A stretch of 64,000 bases of DNA from Sphingomonas sp. PP-F2F-A104-K0414 (GCF_004340945.1 NZ_SLYD01000005.1:186001-250000); one strand, 5' to 3'; shown: positions 24,502-33,244, counted from the first letter of the stretch. Notes: generated by a model from the sequence alone, not told the origin. Numbers and translations: made by a program.

Positions 24502-25773
24502 GTGGTGCGCACCGTCGTCATCGGCGGCGGTGCGGCCGGTATCGTTGCGACGCGGACTTTGCACGATGCGGGCCATGATGTGTTGTTGGTCGAGGCCAGC
24601 GATCGTCTGGGCGGCAGAGCGAAATGTCTACCCTTAGCCTGCTTGTTGCCCCGCGAAGGCGGGGGCCCAGACTGGCCCCCCGCCTTCGCGGGGGACCATG
24701 TCGACGCCGGTTGCGGCTGGCTACACTCCGCCCAGCGCAACCCATGGACCAACATCGCTGAGACTTCTGGCTTCACTGTAAATCGTTCCGACGCAAACTG
24801 GCGCACCCAGTGGCGCGATCTCGGCTTCTCGCCCGCAGACCAAGCCTCATCCGCCGATGCGTACGCAACCTGGAACAAGCGCGCTCTCGCTGCCCTAGAA
24901 GGCGCCGACCGCCCTCTCTCCGACTTCATTGGCCCCAACGACAAATGGCGCCCGAAGATCGACGCGATCTCCGGCTATGCCAATGGCGCGAACCTCAGCG
25001 AGGTCTCGCTCCACGACTGGGCAGCGTACGAGGAGGCCTCGACCGACGATAATTGGACGGTGAAGGAAGGCTACGGCACGCTGGTCGCCAGTCACGCCAC
25101 GGGCCTGAACGTTCGCCTCTCGGCGCCGGTAACGCGCATTGATCACAGCGGCCATCGCATCAAGCTCGACACTCCCGCCGGAACGATCGAGGCGGACCAC
25201 GTCATCGTCTGCGTCCCCACCACCGTCCTCGCCAAGTCGCAGATCGTCTTCGATCCACCCCTCCCCGACAAGCATGCCGCCGCCGCCGACCTCCCGCTCG
25301 GGCTCGCGGACAAGGTATTTCTCCTTGTCGACCGCCCCGAATGGCCGACCAACGCGCATCTGATCGGCAACCCGTACAGCGCCTGCACCGCCAGCCACCG
25401 CCTGTCGCCGTTCGGCTGGCCGATCGTCGAGAGCTTCTTCGGCGGTGACTGCGCGGAGATGCTGGAGGACCGCGACGCCGCGCAGTTCGCGATCGACGAA
25501 CTTGTCGGCTTGCTCGGCAGCGATTGGCGCAAGCGCTTCACCCCGCTCGCTGCAACCCGCTGGCGGCACGAACCCTATATCGGCGGCAGCTACAGTCATG
25601 CGCGAATTGGCAGGGCCGGGCAGCGCGCCGTCCTCGCTGCCTCCGTCGACGGCCGGATCCACTTCGCCGGCGAAGCATGCCACCCGTTCGACTTCTCCAC
25701 CGCACATGGGGCGTATAAAACCGGCGTTGCGGCCGCGCGCGCGGTGATTGGCGAGCCTGCTACGATCGCATAA
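24502..25773 (+). CDS. FAD-dependent amine-oxidase-like oxidoreductase with in-frame repeat insertion
   Basis: 423 residues. The N-terminal dinucleotide-binding motif VVIGGGAAGIVATRTLHDAG, the VEASDRLGGRA segment and a C-terminal FAD-binding end (GRIHFAGEACHPFDFSTAHGAYKTG) identify the flavin monoamine oxidase superfamily. Residues 48-66 (LLPREGGGP..AFAGDH) are encoded by a type A palindromic repeat inserted between GGRAK and VDAGCGWLH, which are normally near-contiguous in the family. The reading frame is kept, so the protein may still fold. GTG start, one base after rpoH. Substrate unknown. Confidence 0.85.
   Translation: MVRTVVIGGGAAGIVATRTLHDAGHDVLLVEASDRLGGRAKCLPLACLLPREGGGPDWPPAFAGDHVDAGCGWLHSAQRNPWTNIAETSGFTVNRSDANWRTQWRDLGFSPADQASSADAYATWNKRALAALEGADRPLSDFIGPNDKWRPKIDAISGYANGANLSEVSLHDWAAYEEASTDDNWTVKEGYGTLVASHATGLNVRLSAPVTRIDHSGHRIKLDTPAGTIEADHVIVCVPTTVLAKSQIVFDPPLPDKHAAAADLPLGLADKVFLLVDRPEWPTNAHLIGNPYSACTASHRLSPFGWPIVESFFGGDCAEMLEDRDAAQFAIDELVGLLGSDWRKRFTPLAATRWRHEPYIGGSYSHARIGRAGQRAVLAASVDGRIHFAGEACHPFDFSTAHGAYKTGVAAARAVIGEPATIA
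24645..24697. repeat. Type A palindromic repeat inside the FAD oxidoreductase gene
   Basis: Arms CCCCGCGAAGGCGGGGGCCC and CCCCCCGCCTTCGCGGGGG with a CCAGACTGG core, translated in frame as about 19 extra residues. It is the same element as the intergenic copies at 2371 and 26591. Confidence 0.85.
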
Positions 25774-25782
25774 GGAGCGCCG

Positions 25783-26457
25783 ATGGGCTTCTTCCGCATT
25801 TTCGCCAAGATCGTCTTCGGGTTCGTCCTGATTACCGTCGCCTGGGTCGGCATCTATCGGTTCGTGCCGGTGCCGTTCACCTGGACGATGATGGGCGACG
25901 TGCTCAATGGCCACGGCGTGACGAAGGACTGGATGCCGCTATCCGAGATGGACCCCGACATGGCGCGCGCGGCGATCGCGGGCGAGGATTCGCGGTTCTG
26001 TTCGCATCACGGCTTCGATTTCAAGGCGATGGCGGGGGCGGCGGCGCGCAATGCGCAGGGCGGCCGGATCCGCGGCGGCTCGACGATCAGCCAGCAGACC
26101 GCGAAGAACGCGTTCCTGTTCCAGGGCGGCGGTTATGTGCGGAAGGCGTTCGAGGCGTATTTCACCGTGCTGATCGAGGCGCTGTGGCCGAAGCGGCGGA
26201 TCATGGAGGTGTATCTCAACATCGCCGAGACCGGGATCGGAACGTACGGCGCGAACGCCGGGGCGATCAGGTATTTCCATCATGATGCTTCGCGGCTCTC
26301 GCCGACCGAGGCGGGGCGGATTGCCGCCGTCTTGCCGTTGCCCAAGAAGCGGGCGGCGATCGATCCTCATGGTTTCGTGCGCAAGCATGGGAACACGCTG
26401 TCGCGGCGGGTGTCGGTGGTTCGGAACGACGGGTTGGATAGCTGTCTGCAATCCTGA
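25783..26457 (+). CDS. mtgA: MtgA, monofunctional peptidoglycan glycosyltransferase
   Basis: 224 residues. One N-terminal membrane anchor (IVFGFVLITVAWVGIYRFVPV) and a GT51 domain with catalytic Glu68 in AAIAGEDSRFCSHHGFD, then RGGSTISQQTAKNAFL and KRRIMEVYLNIAETG. It polymerises lipid II into glycan strands on the outer face of the inner membrane and lacks a transpeptidase domain. It starts nine bases after the FAD gene with AAGGAG upstream. Two palindromic repeats follow. Confidence 0.95.
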   Translation: MGFFRIFAKIVFGFVLITVAWVGIYRFVPVPFTWTMMGDVLNGHGVTKDWMPLSEMDPDMARAAIAGEDSRFCSHHGFDFKAMAGAAARNAQGGRIRGGSTISQQTAKNAFLFQGGGYVRKAFEAYFTVLIEALWPKRRIMEVYLNIAETGIGTYGANAGAIRYFHHDASRLSPTEAGRIAAVLPLPKKRAAIDPHGFVRKHGNTLSRRVSVVRNDGLDSCLQS

Positions 26458-26480
26458 ATTAGGAATACCCAAACCGAGAC

Positions 26481-26565
26481 CCGCACCCCAGCGGAAGCTG
26501 GAGGTATCCACGTGGCGCATCGTGCGCGCCGTGGAGGGATATCCCAGATTTCGCTGGGATGACGG
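26481..26565. repeat. Palindromic intergenic repeat, type B
   Basis: Arms CCGCACCCCAGCGGAAGCTGG and CCCAGATTTCGCTGGGATGACGG, imperfectly paired and more diverged than the copies at 2507 and 8711; the core is GGTATCCACGTGGCGC and the like. Lies directly upstream of a type A copy. Confidence 0.75.
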
Positions 26566-26590
26566 AGGGCGGACGGATCTAGATGCCCCC

Positions 26591-26643
26591 CTGTTCTCCC
26601 GCGCAGGCGGGAGAACAGTCCGGGTCCCCGCCTTCGCAGGGAA
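26591..26643. repeat. Palindromic intergenic repeat, type A
   Basis: CTGTTCTCCCGC-GCA-GGCGGGAGAACAG forms a strong local hairpin, followed by the complementary right arm CCCCGCCTTCGCAGGGAA. Lies between mtgA and the small membrane protein gene (convergent). Confidence 0.8.
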
Positions 26644-26658
26644 ACCAGCTAGGAGCCT

Positions 26659-26901
26659 TTACTGCGTCGACTTCTCGACCGCGTCGCCGGCCTTGTCGGC
26701 GGCACTACCGACGCTCTTTGCCGCCGAGGTGATCGCGGCGTCCTTGCTGTTCTGCGCGCCTTGGCGGCTGAACAGGTAATAGCCACCGATCAGGACCGCG
26801 ATCAGCAGGACGATGCCGATCAGCATGCCGCTGCCGCCGCCGCGGCGTTCGATGATCGTGGTGTGGGTGGTCGGGGTTTCGACGATACGCTCTTCGGCCA
26901 T
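26659..26901 (-). CDS. Small single-pass membrane protein
   Basis: 80 residues. A charged N-terminus (MAEERIVETPTTHTTIIERR) leads into one transmembrane helix (GMLIGIVLLIAVLIGGYYLF, about 25-44) and an Ala/Lys-rich amphipathic tail (AAKSVGSAADKAGDAVEKSTQ). GGGAGAG lies upstream of the ATG. No family recognised; the tail resembles stress-associated amphipathic repeats. Confidence 0.7.
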   Translation of the reverse strand: MAEERIVETPTTHTTIIERRGGGSGMLIGIVLLIAVLIGGYYLFSRQGAQNSKDAAITSAAKSVGSAADKAGDAVEKSTQ

Positions 26902-26981
26902 TTTGACTCTCCCTGATTACTGGAGAGCGCAACGCCGGCCGAAGAGCGATTGTTCCCGCCCCGAAACGAACCCGATTTGGT

Positions 26982-27305
26982 TCAGAATGGCAGTTTAAAG
27001 CCTGGCGGCAGTTGCAGGCCACTCGTCATTTTCGACATCTCGCTCCCTGACACCGCATCCGCCTTGGCACGCGCGTCGTTGAACGCCGCCGTCAGCAGGT
27101 CCTCGAGCATCTGCTTCTCACTCACCTGCATCAGCGAGTCGTCGATCGCGATGTTGATGATGCGGCCCTTGGCGGAGGCCTTCACCTTGACCAGGCCGCC
27201 GCCGGATGCGCCCTCGACCTCGATCGTGTCGAGATTGGCCTGGGCCTTTTCCATCTCGTTCTGGACGTTCTGCGCCATGGCGAGGATTTCATCGATATTC
27301 TTCAT
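26982..27305 (-). CDS. ybaB: YbaB/EbfC family nucleoid-associated protein
   Basis: 107 residues. It starts MKNIDEILAMAQNVQNEMEKAQANLDTI and has the core GLVKVKASAKGRI and the segment SEKQMLEDLLTAAFNDARAKA, typical of the family. It binds DNA as a dimer. AAGGAG lies six bases before the ATG at 27305, which overlaps the dnaX stop (ATGA); dnaX-ybaB is a widely conserved operon. The C-terminal tail TSGLQLPPGFKLPF is also typical. Confidence 0.94.
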   Translation of the reverse strand: MKNIDEILAMAQNVQNEMEKAQANLDTIEVEGASGGGLVKVKASAKGRIINIAIDDSLMQVSEKQMLEDLLTAAFNDARAKADAVSGSEMSKMTSGLQLPPGFKLPF

Positions 27306-28990
27306 GCGTTGCTCCTTTGGCCGGGCCACGATTCTAGCTGGGCGTCGGGAAACGCTGCCACCGCGGCCTTCATGATGGGGGATTCGAGAATAGCCTGGCG
27401 CACCGCGGCGTCGGCGGCGTCCTGCGCCTCGCGCAGCGTCGGCTCACCGGGCGCGTCGACGATCGACACTTTCCACGCCGTCCGCGTCACCGTTTTTAAC
27501 AATGTGTTGAGTTCGGCGAGCGTGTCGGCCGAGACCGGGCGACTGCCGCTGAGCGCGAATTCGGGCGGCGCATAGCTTACGACGCGGGCGCCGTGACGAA
27601 GGCGCGCAGCGATCGCGAGGCCGCCCGATTCGTCGAGCAGATCGACCAGCGCCTCGAACGTCGGCGGCAGGATCGGGCCGGTCGCGACGGGTTCGGGCGC
27701 CTTCGCAGCGGAACCAGCGTTCCAGGGCGGCGCTTCGCCGGACGGAACAGGCGGCGGCGGCGCCGTTGGTGCAGCCGCGACGGTCGCACCACTGGCGATC
27801 TGGCGGGCAAGCTCGCCGGGATCGGGCAGCGTCGAGGCGTAGATCGCACGCAACAGCGCCATCTCCGCGGCCTCGATCGGCAGCGCGGCCTTGGCGACCT
27901 CGTCATGGCCCTTGAGGAACAGCTGCCACAGACGGTGCAGCGCGGGGAAGCCGAGCGATGCCGCCCATTCCTCGCGTGCCGCACGCTCCTCCATCGGCTG
28001 TGCGGCATCCGGAGGCGTGCCGACCTTGGTCAGCGTGATGCCGTGGACGGTTTCGAGCAGCGAACGGAGCACCGACAGCGGGTCGACGCCATAGTCATAT
28101 TGCCGGCGCATCGAGGCGAGCGCCCCTGCCCCGTCGCCGGCCAGGATCAGCGTCAGCAGATCGCGGACAGCGCCGCGATCGGACAGGCCGAGCATCTGGC
28201 GGACCGCCTCCGCCGTGACGCCGCCGCCTTCGAGCCCGGCATGCGCGATCGCCTGGTCGAGGATCGACAGGCCGTCGCGCGCCGAGCCTTCCGCGGCGCG
28301 CGCGATCAGCATCAGCGCCTCTGGATCGGCGACGACGCCTTCTTCGCTCGAGACCCAGGCGAAATGCTTGGCGAGCTGTTCGGCGGAGATGCGGCGGAGG
28401 TCGAAGCGCTGGCAGCGCGACAGGACCGTCACCGGGACCTTGTTCACTTCGGTGGTCGCGAACAGGAATTTCACATGGGGGGGCGGCTCTTCCAGCGTCT
28501 TCAGCAGCGCGTTGAACGCGTTCTTCGACAGCATGTGAACTTCGTCGATGATGTAGATCTTGAAGCGCGCGGTGACCGCCGAATAGCGCGACGCGTCGAT
28601 GATCTCGCGGACGTCGTCGACGCCGGTGTGGCTGGCGGCGTCCATCTCGATCACGTCGATATGGCGGCCCTCGGCGATCGCGCGGCAGGGTTCGCAGACG
28701 CCGCAGGGGTCGATCGTCGGGCCACCCTCGCCGTCGGGGCCGATGCAGTTGAGGGCCTTGGCGATCAGGCGGGCGGTCGAGGTTTTTCCCACGCCGCGGA
28801 CGCCGGTCATCAGGAACGCATGCGCAAGCCGGTCGCGCTTTATCGCGTTGCCAAGCGTCTGGACCATCGCGTCCTGCCCGATCAGCTCGGAAAAGGTCTG
28901 CGGTCGGTATTTGCGCGCGAGCACGCGGTAGGCGACGTCCGCCGCTTTGGCTGGCTGCGGGGGTTCGCCCAGGTCGAATGAATCTGACAT
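27302..28990 (-). CDS. dnaX: DNA polymerase III subunits gamma/tau
   Basis: 562 residues. AAA+ domain: Walker A in GVRGVGKTSTA, the four-cysteine zinc module (NCIGPDG..DPCGVCEPC), Walker B/DExH in YIIDEVHML, and sensor 1 in LFATTEVNKVP with the SRC box downstream. The clamp-loader collar (domain III) occupies about 235-370; the C-terminal tau-like part is short and Pro/Ala-rich. It loads the sliding clamp. No obvious slippery A-run frameshift site was noticed, so a separate gamma form is not predicted. Confidence 0.95.
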   Translation of the reverse strand: MSDSFDLGEPPQPAKAADVAYRVLARKYRPQTFSELIGQDAMVQTLGNAIKRDRLAHAFLMTGVRGVGKTSTARLIAKALNCIGPDGEGGPTIDPCGVCEPCRAIAEGRHIDVIEMDAASHTGVDDVREIIDASRYSAVTARFKIYIIDEVHMLSKNAFNALLKTLEEPPPHVKFLFATTEVNKVPVTVLSRCQRFDLRRISAEQLAKHFAWVSSEEGVVADPEALMLIARAAEGSARDGLSILDQAIAHAGLEGGGVTAEAVRQMLGLSDRGAVRDLLTLILAGDGAGALASMRRQYDYGVDPLSVLRSLLETVHGITLTKVGTPPDAAQPMEERAAREEWAASLGFPALHRLWQLFLKGHDEVAKAALPIEAAEMALLRAIYASTLPDPGELARQIASGATVAAAPTAPPPPVPSGEAPPWNAGSAAKAPEPVATGPILPPTFEALVDLLDESGGLAIAARLRHGARVVSYAPPEFALSGSRPVSADTLAELNTLLKTVTRTAWKVSIVDAPGEPTLREAQDAADAAVRQAILESPIMKAAVAAFPDAQLESWPGQRSNA

Positions 28991-29191
28991 TGCGGTCGAT
29001 ATAGGCGGTTTGACAGGCGGTGTCGAAGGGCTAGCGAACCCTTTCTGTTCCCTCGCGGACGCGGGGGTCCGCGATTTGGGATGCTATCGGCTTTTTTTAT
29101 ATCAGAAGATCAGAAGTGCGCTGCGGGTAAGCCGCATCGTCAGACGGTGCCTTGCACCGCTAGCCGCGCTCACGTTTGCTTGCAAACGTTC

Positions 29192-29288
29192 GCGGTGGGA
29201 GCCGGGACGACCCGTGGCTTAGTCGTTGTGGCTGCTTCCTTCCGGATCTGACCAAGTTGGCGACGACCACGTCCGCCCGACTCCCGCG
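29192..29288 (-). ncRNA. ffs: Signal recognition particle RNA (4.5S, small bacterial type)
   Basis: About 97 nt. The ends pair (GCGGGAG near the 5' end with CTCCCACCGC at the 3' end, and CGGGCGGACGTGG with CCACGGGTCGTCCCG). The apical domain IV signature GGTCAGATCCGGAAGGAAGCAGCC, which binds Ffh, is intact. Just beyond the 3' end lies an inverted repeat AACGTTTGC/GCAAACGT that may terminate it, without a T-tract. The 200 bases between dnaX and this gene show nothing else recognisable. Ends are approximate. Confidence 0.93.
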
Positions 29289-29345
29289 GCGCATATGGCG
29301 GGGTCGGGCGGGATGATCAAGGCGCTTTAATACGAGCGCCCTGAC

Positions 29346-29585
29346 TTAGCGGTTGTAGCGGACCGTGCGGCAGACGCGCTGGCGGTGATGGTTGCGGTAC
29401 ACGTTGCGGCAGACCTGGCGCGTGCGAACGACGTGACGACGGTAACCGGGGCGACGGTCGTTGTGACGCACGACGGTACGCTCATGGACGACAGTGCGCT
29501 GTGCCGAAGCCTCGGCGGCGATGCCGACGGGGGCAAGGCCGGTGAGCGCGACGAGACCGGCGGCGGCGAGCGTGAACAACTTCAT
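29346..29585 (-). CDS. Small secreted Arg/His-rich protein 1
   Basis: 79 residues. A signal peptide (MKLFTLAAAGLVALTGLAPVGIA) is followed by a strongly basic mature part of about 50 residues with many Arg/His and two cysteines (RQVCRNVYRNHHRQRVCRTVRYNR). AGGAGAAT lies just upstream of the ATG. No known family. The two cysteines could form one disulfide in the periplasm; the charge suggests binding to nucleic acid, LPS or another polyanion. Confidence 0.7.
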   Translation of the reverse strand: MKLFTLAAAGLVALTGLAPVGIAAEASAQRTVVHERTVVRHNDRRPGYRRHVVRTRQVCRNVYRNHHRQRVCRTVRYNR

Positions 29586-29665
29586 GATATTCTCCTGCTG
29601 GTGCGGGCTCTGCGAAACCCGGCAACCTATGTTATCAAACTAAGCGCGGTCGTTACGGTTCCGTA

Positions 29666-29980
29666 TCAGCGGTGGAAACAGCGACGAACCGGGCCATAAT
29701 AACCGCGCTCTATCCGGCAGACGACGCGCGATCGACCGTAGCCGCGCGGGCCTCGATAGCCGTAGCCGCCACCACGATAGCCGCCCCGGTATCCGCGATA
29801 CCCGTGGCGGGGGCCGTCCCAGCCGCGCCGTCCATGCCAGCCGCGATCGCCGCGGGGGCCATGCCAGCCGTGGCCGCCACGCGGGCCGTCCCAGCCGTGG
29901 CGCTGGGCATCGGCGGGGGCCGAAGCGAACAGCGTTCCCGCGGCCAACGCGCCAGCGGCGAACATTGCGATGATCTTCAT
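29666..29980 (-). CDS. Small secreted Gly/Arg/Tyr-rich protein 2
   Basis: 104 residues from MKIIAMF at 29980. The signal peptide ends at SAPADA. The mature part is a low-complexity run of Gly, Arg, His, Trp and Tyr (GWHGPRGDRGWHGRRGWDG, then YRGYRGGYRGGG). Near the C-terminus a Cys pair (VVCRIERGYYGPVRRCFHR) resembles the Cys-Arg ending of the neighbouring protein. AGGAG precedes the start. Function unknown. Confidence 0.7.
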   Translation of the reverse strand: MKIIAMFAAGALAAGTLFASAPADAQRHGWDGPRGGHGWHGPRGDRGWHGRRGWDGPRHGYRGYRGGYRGGGYGYRGPRGYGRSRVVCRIERGYYGPVRRCFHR

Positions 29981-30090
29981 GTCCGGTACTCCTCTCAAGA
30001 CCTCGTACATTGAGGCGATGAGGAGATAATCCGCTTCCGGCGGTGGACGTTTCCTGAACCGGCCGTTGTCTTCCTGTAAGCTTTGCTGAC

Positions 30091-30402
30091 CTAACCGGGT
30101 ATGCGCACGGTCAAGCCATCGAGCGCGTCCGTCAGCCGAATCTGGCAGGCGAGACGGCTGGTGCGCGTCGCGTTGTGCGCGAGATCGAGCATGTCCTCCT
30201 CGTCCTCGCTTGCCGGTGGCAGGCGGGCAAAATCGGCGGGATCGACGATGACGTGGCAGGTCGCGCAGGATAGCTGGCCTTCGCAGGTGCCTTCGAGCGG
30301 CTGGTCATGCGCCTGCGCTGCGTCGAGCAGGCGGTCGCCGGGGCTTGCCGCGGCCAGCGTAACGGTGCCGTCGCGGGCGATGAAGCGGACGATCATGGCC
30401 AT
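30091..30402 (-). CDS. Adrenodoxin-type [2Fe-2S] ferredoxin
   Basis: About 103 residues. Cluster ligands are in GTCEGQLSCATCHV (C-x5-C-x2-C) and the later LACQIRL cysteine, the plant/adrenodoxin pattern, with the SEDEEDMLD acidic patch used for partner docking in adrenodoxins. Two ATGs are possible: 30402, and 30396, which overlaps the upstream cysteine desulfurase stop (ATGA). It closes the desulfurase operon and may be an Fe-S assembly ferredoxin or an electron donor. Confidence 0.9.
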   Translation of the reverse strand: MAMIVRFIARDGTVTLAAASPGDRLLDAAQAHDQPLEGTCEGQLSCATCHVIVDPADFARLPPASEDEEDMLDLAHNATRTSRLACQIRLTDALDGLTVRIPG

Positions 30403-31478
30403 TGCGCCTCGGCTGCGGCGACGATCGCATCGATCGCGTCGCGGAGTTCGGTTTCGGTGGTGTAGCGGCCGAAGCCGAGCCGGATGCTGGCGCGTGCTTG
30501 GGCTTCGGTGAGGCCGATCGCGCGAAGGACGTGGCTGGAGCGGCCCGAACCGCTGGCGCAGGCGGAGCCGGCGGAGAAGGCGATGTCGCGTAGATCGGAC
30601 ATCAGGCGGTTTACGTCCAGGCCCTCACGGCGAATGTTGAAGTTGCCGTGGTAGCGGTGGTCGGTCGAGCCGTTGATCGTCCAGCCGGGGCCGAGGCGGT
30701 CGAGCGCGAGCGACCAGAGGCGGTCGATGTGCGCGGCGTCCTGGTCCTTGCGATCGGCCATGAGGTGCGCGGCGACGCCGAAGCCTGCGCAGAGCGCGGG
30801 CGACAGCGTGCCGGAGCGGCCAGGGGCTTCCTGCCCGCCGCCGTGCATCAGTGGCGCGAGGTCGACGCCATCGCGGATCCAGAGTGCGCCGATGCCTTTG
30901 GGGCCGTGGATCTTGTGCGCGGAGATGGCGACGAGGTCGACGGTGTCGGGAACGGGCACGCGGCCATAGCCTTGCACCGCGTCGCAGAGCATCAGCGCGC
31001 CGGCCTGATGCGCGATGTCGGCGAGCGCGGCGATCGGCTGGACGACGCCGATCTCGTTGTTGACGAGCATCGCGGCGACGAGGCCGGCGCCTGGCTGGAT
31101 TGCGGCTCGGGCTGCGGCGAGGTCGACCAGCCCGTCGGTGCCTACCGGGAGGATCATGACGGGGCGTCCTCTCACTGCTTCGGCCGCGACCGTGTCGAGG
31201 ACGGCGGCGTGTTCGGTCGCGAGCGTGACGATCTCGCCAGAAGTGCCCTTGATCGCCCAGTTGAGCGCCTCGGTCGCCCCGCTGGTGAAGGCGACGCGGC
31301 CACCGGCGGGGAGCAGCGCGGCGACCTGATCGCGGGCGACTTCGACGGCGGCTTTGGCGCGGCGACCTTCGCGGTGGGGGGAATGCGGGTTGGCGTGCTG
31401 TGATTCGAGCCAGGGAAGCATGGCGGCGAGCGCTTCCGGCGCGAGCGGGGTGGTCGCCTGGTAGTCGAGGTAGGTCAT
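30393..31478 (-). CDS. Cysteine desulfurase (class V aminotransferase), downstream copy
   Basis: 361 residues. PLP lysine Lys189 in SAHKIHGPKG, the PLP-stacking His in TEHAAVLD, substrate loop Cys307 in SAGSACASGSG. It removes sulfur from cysteine as enzyme persulfide. The short Cys-loop and GSGRSSH context fit group I (IscS/NifS-like). It overlaps the upstream paralogue by four bases (ATGA) and the ferredoxin follows. Confidence 0.9.
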   Translation of the reverse strand: MTYLDYQATTPLAPEALAAMLPWLESQHANPHSPHREGRRAKAAVEVARDQVAALLPAGGRVAFTSGATEALNWAIKGTSGEIVTLATEHAAVLDTVAAEAVRGRPVMILPVGTDGLVDLAAARAAIQPGAGLVAAMLVNNEIGVVQPIAALADIAHQAGALMLCDAVQGYGRVPVPDTVDLVAISAHKIHGPKGIGALWIRDGVDLAPLMHGGGQEAPGRSGTLSPALCAGFGVAAHLMADRKDQDAAHIDRLWSLALDRLGPGWTINGSTDHRYHGNFNIRREGLDVNRLMSDLRDIAFSAGSACASGSGRSSHVLRAIGLTEAQARASIRLGFGRYTTETELRDAIDAIVAAAEAQWP

Positions 31479-32506
31479 GCGGCCCGCCTTATATCGGTGG
31501 CGATGCGCGTCCAGGCTTCGGCGAACTTCGCGACGTCGTCGGCGGTCGTGGTCCAGCCGAAGCTGACGCGGACGACTTCGGCGGCAGCTTGCGGGGAATA
31601 CCCCATTGCAGCGAGGACGTGGCTCGGGCGCATGCTGCCCGACGAGCAGGCGCTGCCGGCCGAGACCGCGAAGCCTGCCATGTCGAGGCGGATCAACTGC
31701 GCGGCGGAGCTGACGCCCGGCATGCGGTAGGAGGCGATCGTGGGGAGGCGCGGGGCGTGCTGCGCAACGATCTCGCCGCCGCCCGCGAGGATCGCTTCGT
31801 CCAGCTTAGCGCGGAGGTCGGCCATGCCGGCGAACCAGTCACTGGAGGCTTCCAGCGCCGCTGCGAACCCGAGCGCGCCGGGGAGGTTCTCGGTACCGCC
31901 GCGGTAGCCGCGTTCCTGTCCGCCGGTCGGGTCGAGCAGGCCGAGGTCGCGGACCAGCAGCGCGCCGATGCCGGGGGCCCCACCGAGCTTGTGCGCGGAG
32001 ACGATGACGAGGTCGGCGTCGGGGAGCGGGAGCTTGCCGGCGGTCTGCGCGCAGTCGGCGATGCGGAAGCCGGTGGCGGAGCCTTGCAGAACGCCGGTTT
32101 CACTATTGGCGGACTGGAGCGCGATCGACGCTGAGCCCTCCCGGTTCATCACGATGCCGCTGGCATCGACATCGAGCATGACCGGCTGTTCCGCGGCTCG
32201 GAGAATAGCGTCATGCTCCACCGCTGCCACGCCGATACCCGGTCGACCCCGCATCGCGAGCGCCGCGGACTCGCTCGCGCCGCTCGTCAGGATTACGTGA
32301 TACGGCCAGTCCAGCGCCTTGGCGATCCGCTTCCGCGCGTCCTCCAGCGCCGCCCGCGCCGCGCGTCCTTCGGCATGCGGCGAGGACGGGTTCGCCCAGC
32401 GCGCCATGCCCTCCATCACCGCCGCGATAGCCTCGGGGCGCATCGGCGTGGTGGCGGCGTGATCGAGATAGATGCGGGCTTCGGTACGGGCCAGGGTCGG
32501 TTCCAA
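31475..32506 (-). CDS. Cysteine desulfurase-like (class V aminotransferase), upstream copy
   Basis: 343 residues. It carries YLDHAATTPMRPEA, Lys173 in SAHKLGGAPG, and Cys287 in SAGSACSSGSMRPSH, so all catalytic residues are present. It is clearly a diverged paralogue of the next gene. The only plausible start is a TTG at 32506; no ATG or GTG exists before YLDHAATT and no ribosome site is obvious, though a TATATA box lies about 20 bases upstream. Divergent from the hydrolase at 32588. Confidence 0.85.
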   Translation of the reverse strand: MEPTLARTEARIYLDHAATTPMRPEAIAAVMEGMARWANPSSPHAEGRAARAALEDARKRIAKALDWPYHVILTSGASESAALAMRGRPGIGVAAVEHDAILRAAEQPVMLDVDASGIVMNREGSASIALQSANSETGVLQGSATGFRIADCAQTAGKLPLPDADLVIVSAHKLGGAPGIGALLVRDLGLLDPTGGQERGYRGGTENLPGALGFAAALEASSDWFAGMADLRAKLDEAILAGGGEIVAQHAPRLPTIASYRMPGVSSAAQLIRLDMAGFAVSAGSACSSGSMRPSHVLAAMGYSPQAAAEVVRVSFGWTTTADDVAKFAEAWTRIATDIRRAA

Positions 32507-32587
32507 TTGCGAAAAGGGGCGCGGACCTTATATAGCGTCGATAATCCGGCACTCCACCCGAGTGCGTATCCCAGCTCGCGAGTGCCT

Positions 32588-33244
32588 ATGCCAGAAGTCA
32601 TTTTCCCCGGTCCCGAAGGCCGTCTCGAAGGTCGTTTTGCGCCGGGCCCACGTCCGCGCGCACCCGTCGCGATGATCCTGCACCCGCATCCGTCGGCCGG
32701 CGGCACGATGAACAACGCGATCGTGCAGCAGCTCTACAAGACCTTCCAGCGGCGCGGGTTCGCCACCCTGCGGTTCAATTTCCGCGGCGTCGGCAAGAGC
32801 CAAGGCGTATTCGATAACGGCGTCGGCGAGCTGAGCGATGCGGCGAGCGCGCTCGATTGGGTGCAGAGCTTCCACCCCGAGGCGCAGACGACCTGGATCG
32901 CGGGCGTCAGCTTCGGCGCGTGGATCGGCATGCAGCTGCTGATGCGCCGTCCGGAAATCCGCGGGTTCATCTCGGTGGCTCCGCCGGCGAATTTGTACGA
33001 CTTCACGTTCCTGGCGCCGTGTCCGTCGAGCGGGATCATCATCCAGGGCGAGGCCGACGAGGTGGCGACGCCGGGGGCTACGCAGAAGCTGGTCGACAAG
33101 CTGCGGACGCAGAAGCACATCACGATCCACCATGATACCATCCCGAAAGCGAACCACTTCTTCGAGCATGAGATGCCGGAGTTGATGGGGTCGGTGGACA
33201 AGTACCTCGATATGCGGTTGGACCCGAACTCGCCTATCCGGTGA
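32588..33244 (+). CDS. Alpha/beta hydrolase of the YsgA-like/DUF type
   Basis: 218 residues. It has the HPHPSAGGTMNN oxyanion segment near the N-terminus, the nucleophile elbow GVSFGAW (Ser), Asp in QGEADEV and His in KANHFFEH. This subfamily (serine hydrolases with an HPHP motif) is common in alphaproteobacteria; its substrates are unknown. The ATG at 32588 begins the canonical domain; longer in-frame sequence upstream is antisense to the desulfurase. Confidence 0.85.
   Translation: MPEVIFPGPEGRLEGRFAPGPRPRAPVAMILHPHPSAGGTMNNAIVQQLYKTFQRRGFATLRFNFRGVGKSQGVFDNGVGELSDAASALDWVQSFHPEAQTTWIAGVSFGAWIGMQLLMRRPEIRGFISVAPPANLYDFTFLAPCPSSGIIIQGEADEVATPGATQKLVDKLRTQKHITIHHDTIPKANHFFEHEMPELMGSVDKYLDMRLDPNSPIR

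Noticed and set aside
29168..29193. Rho-independent terminator after the SRP RNA
   Set aside because: AACGTTTGC/GCAAACGT can pair but no T-tract follows, so it is only mentioned with the RNA.
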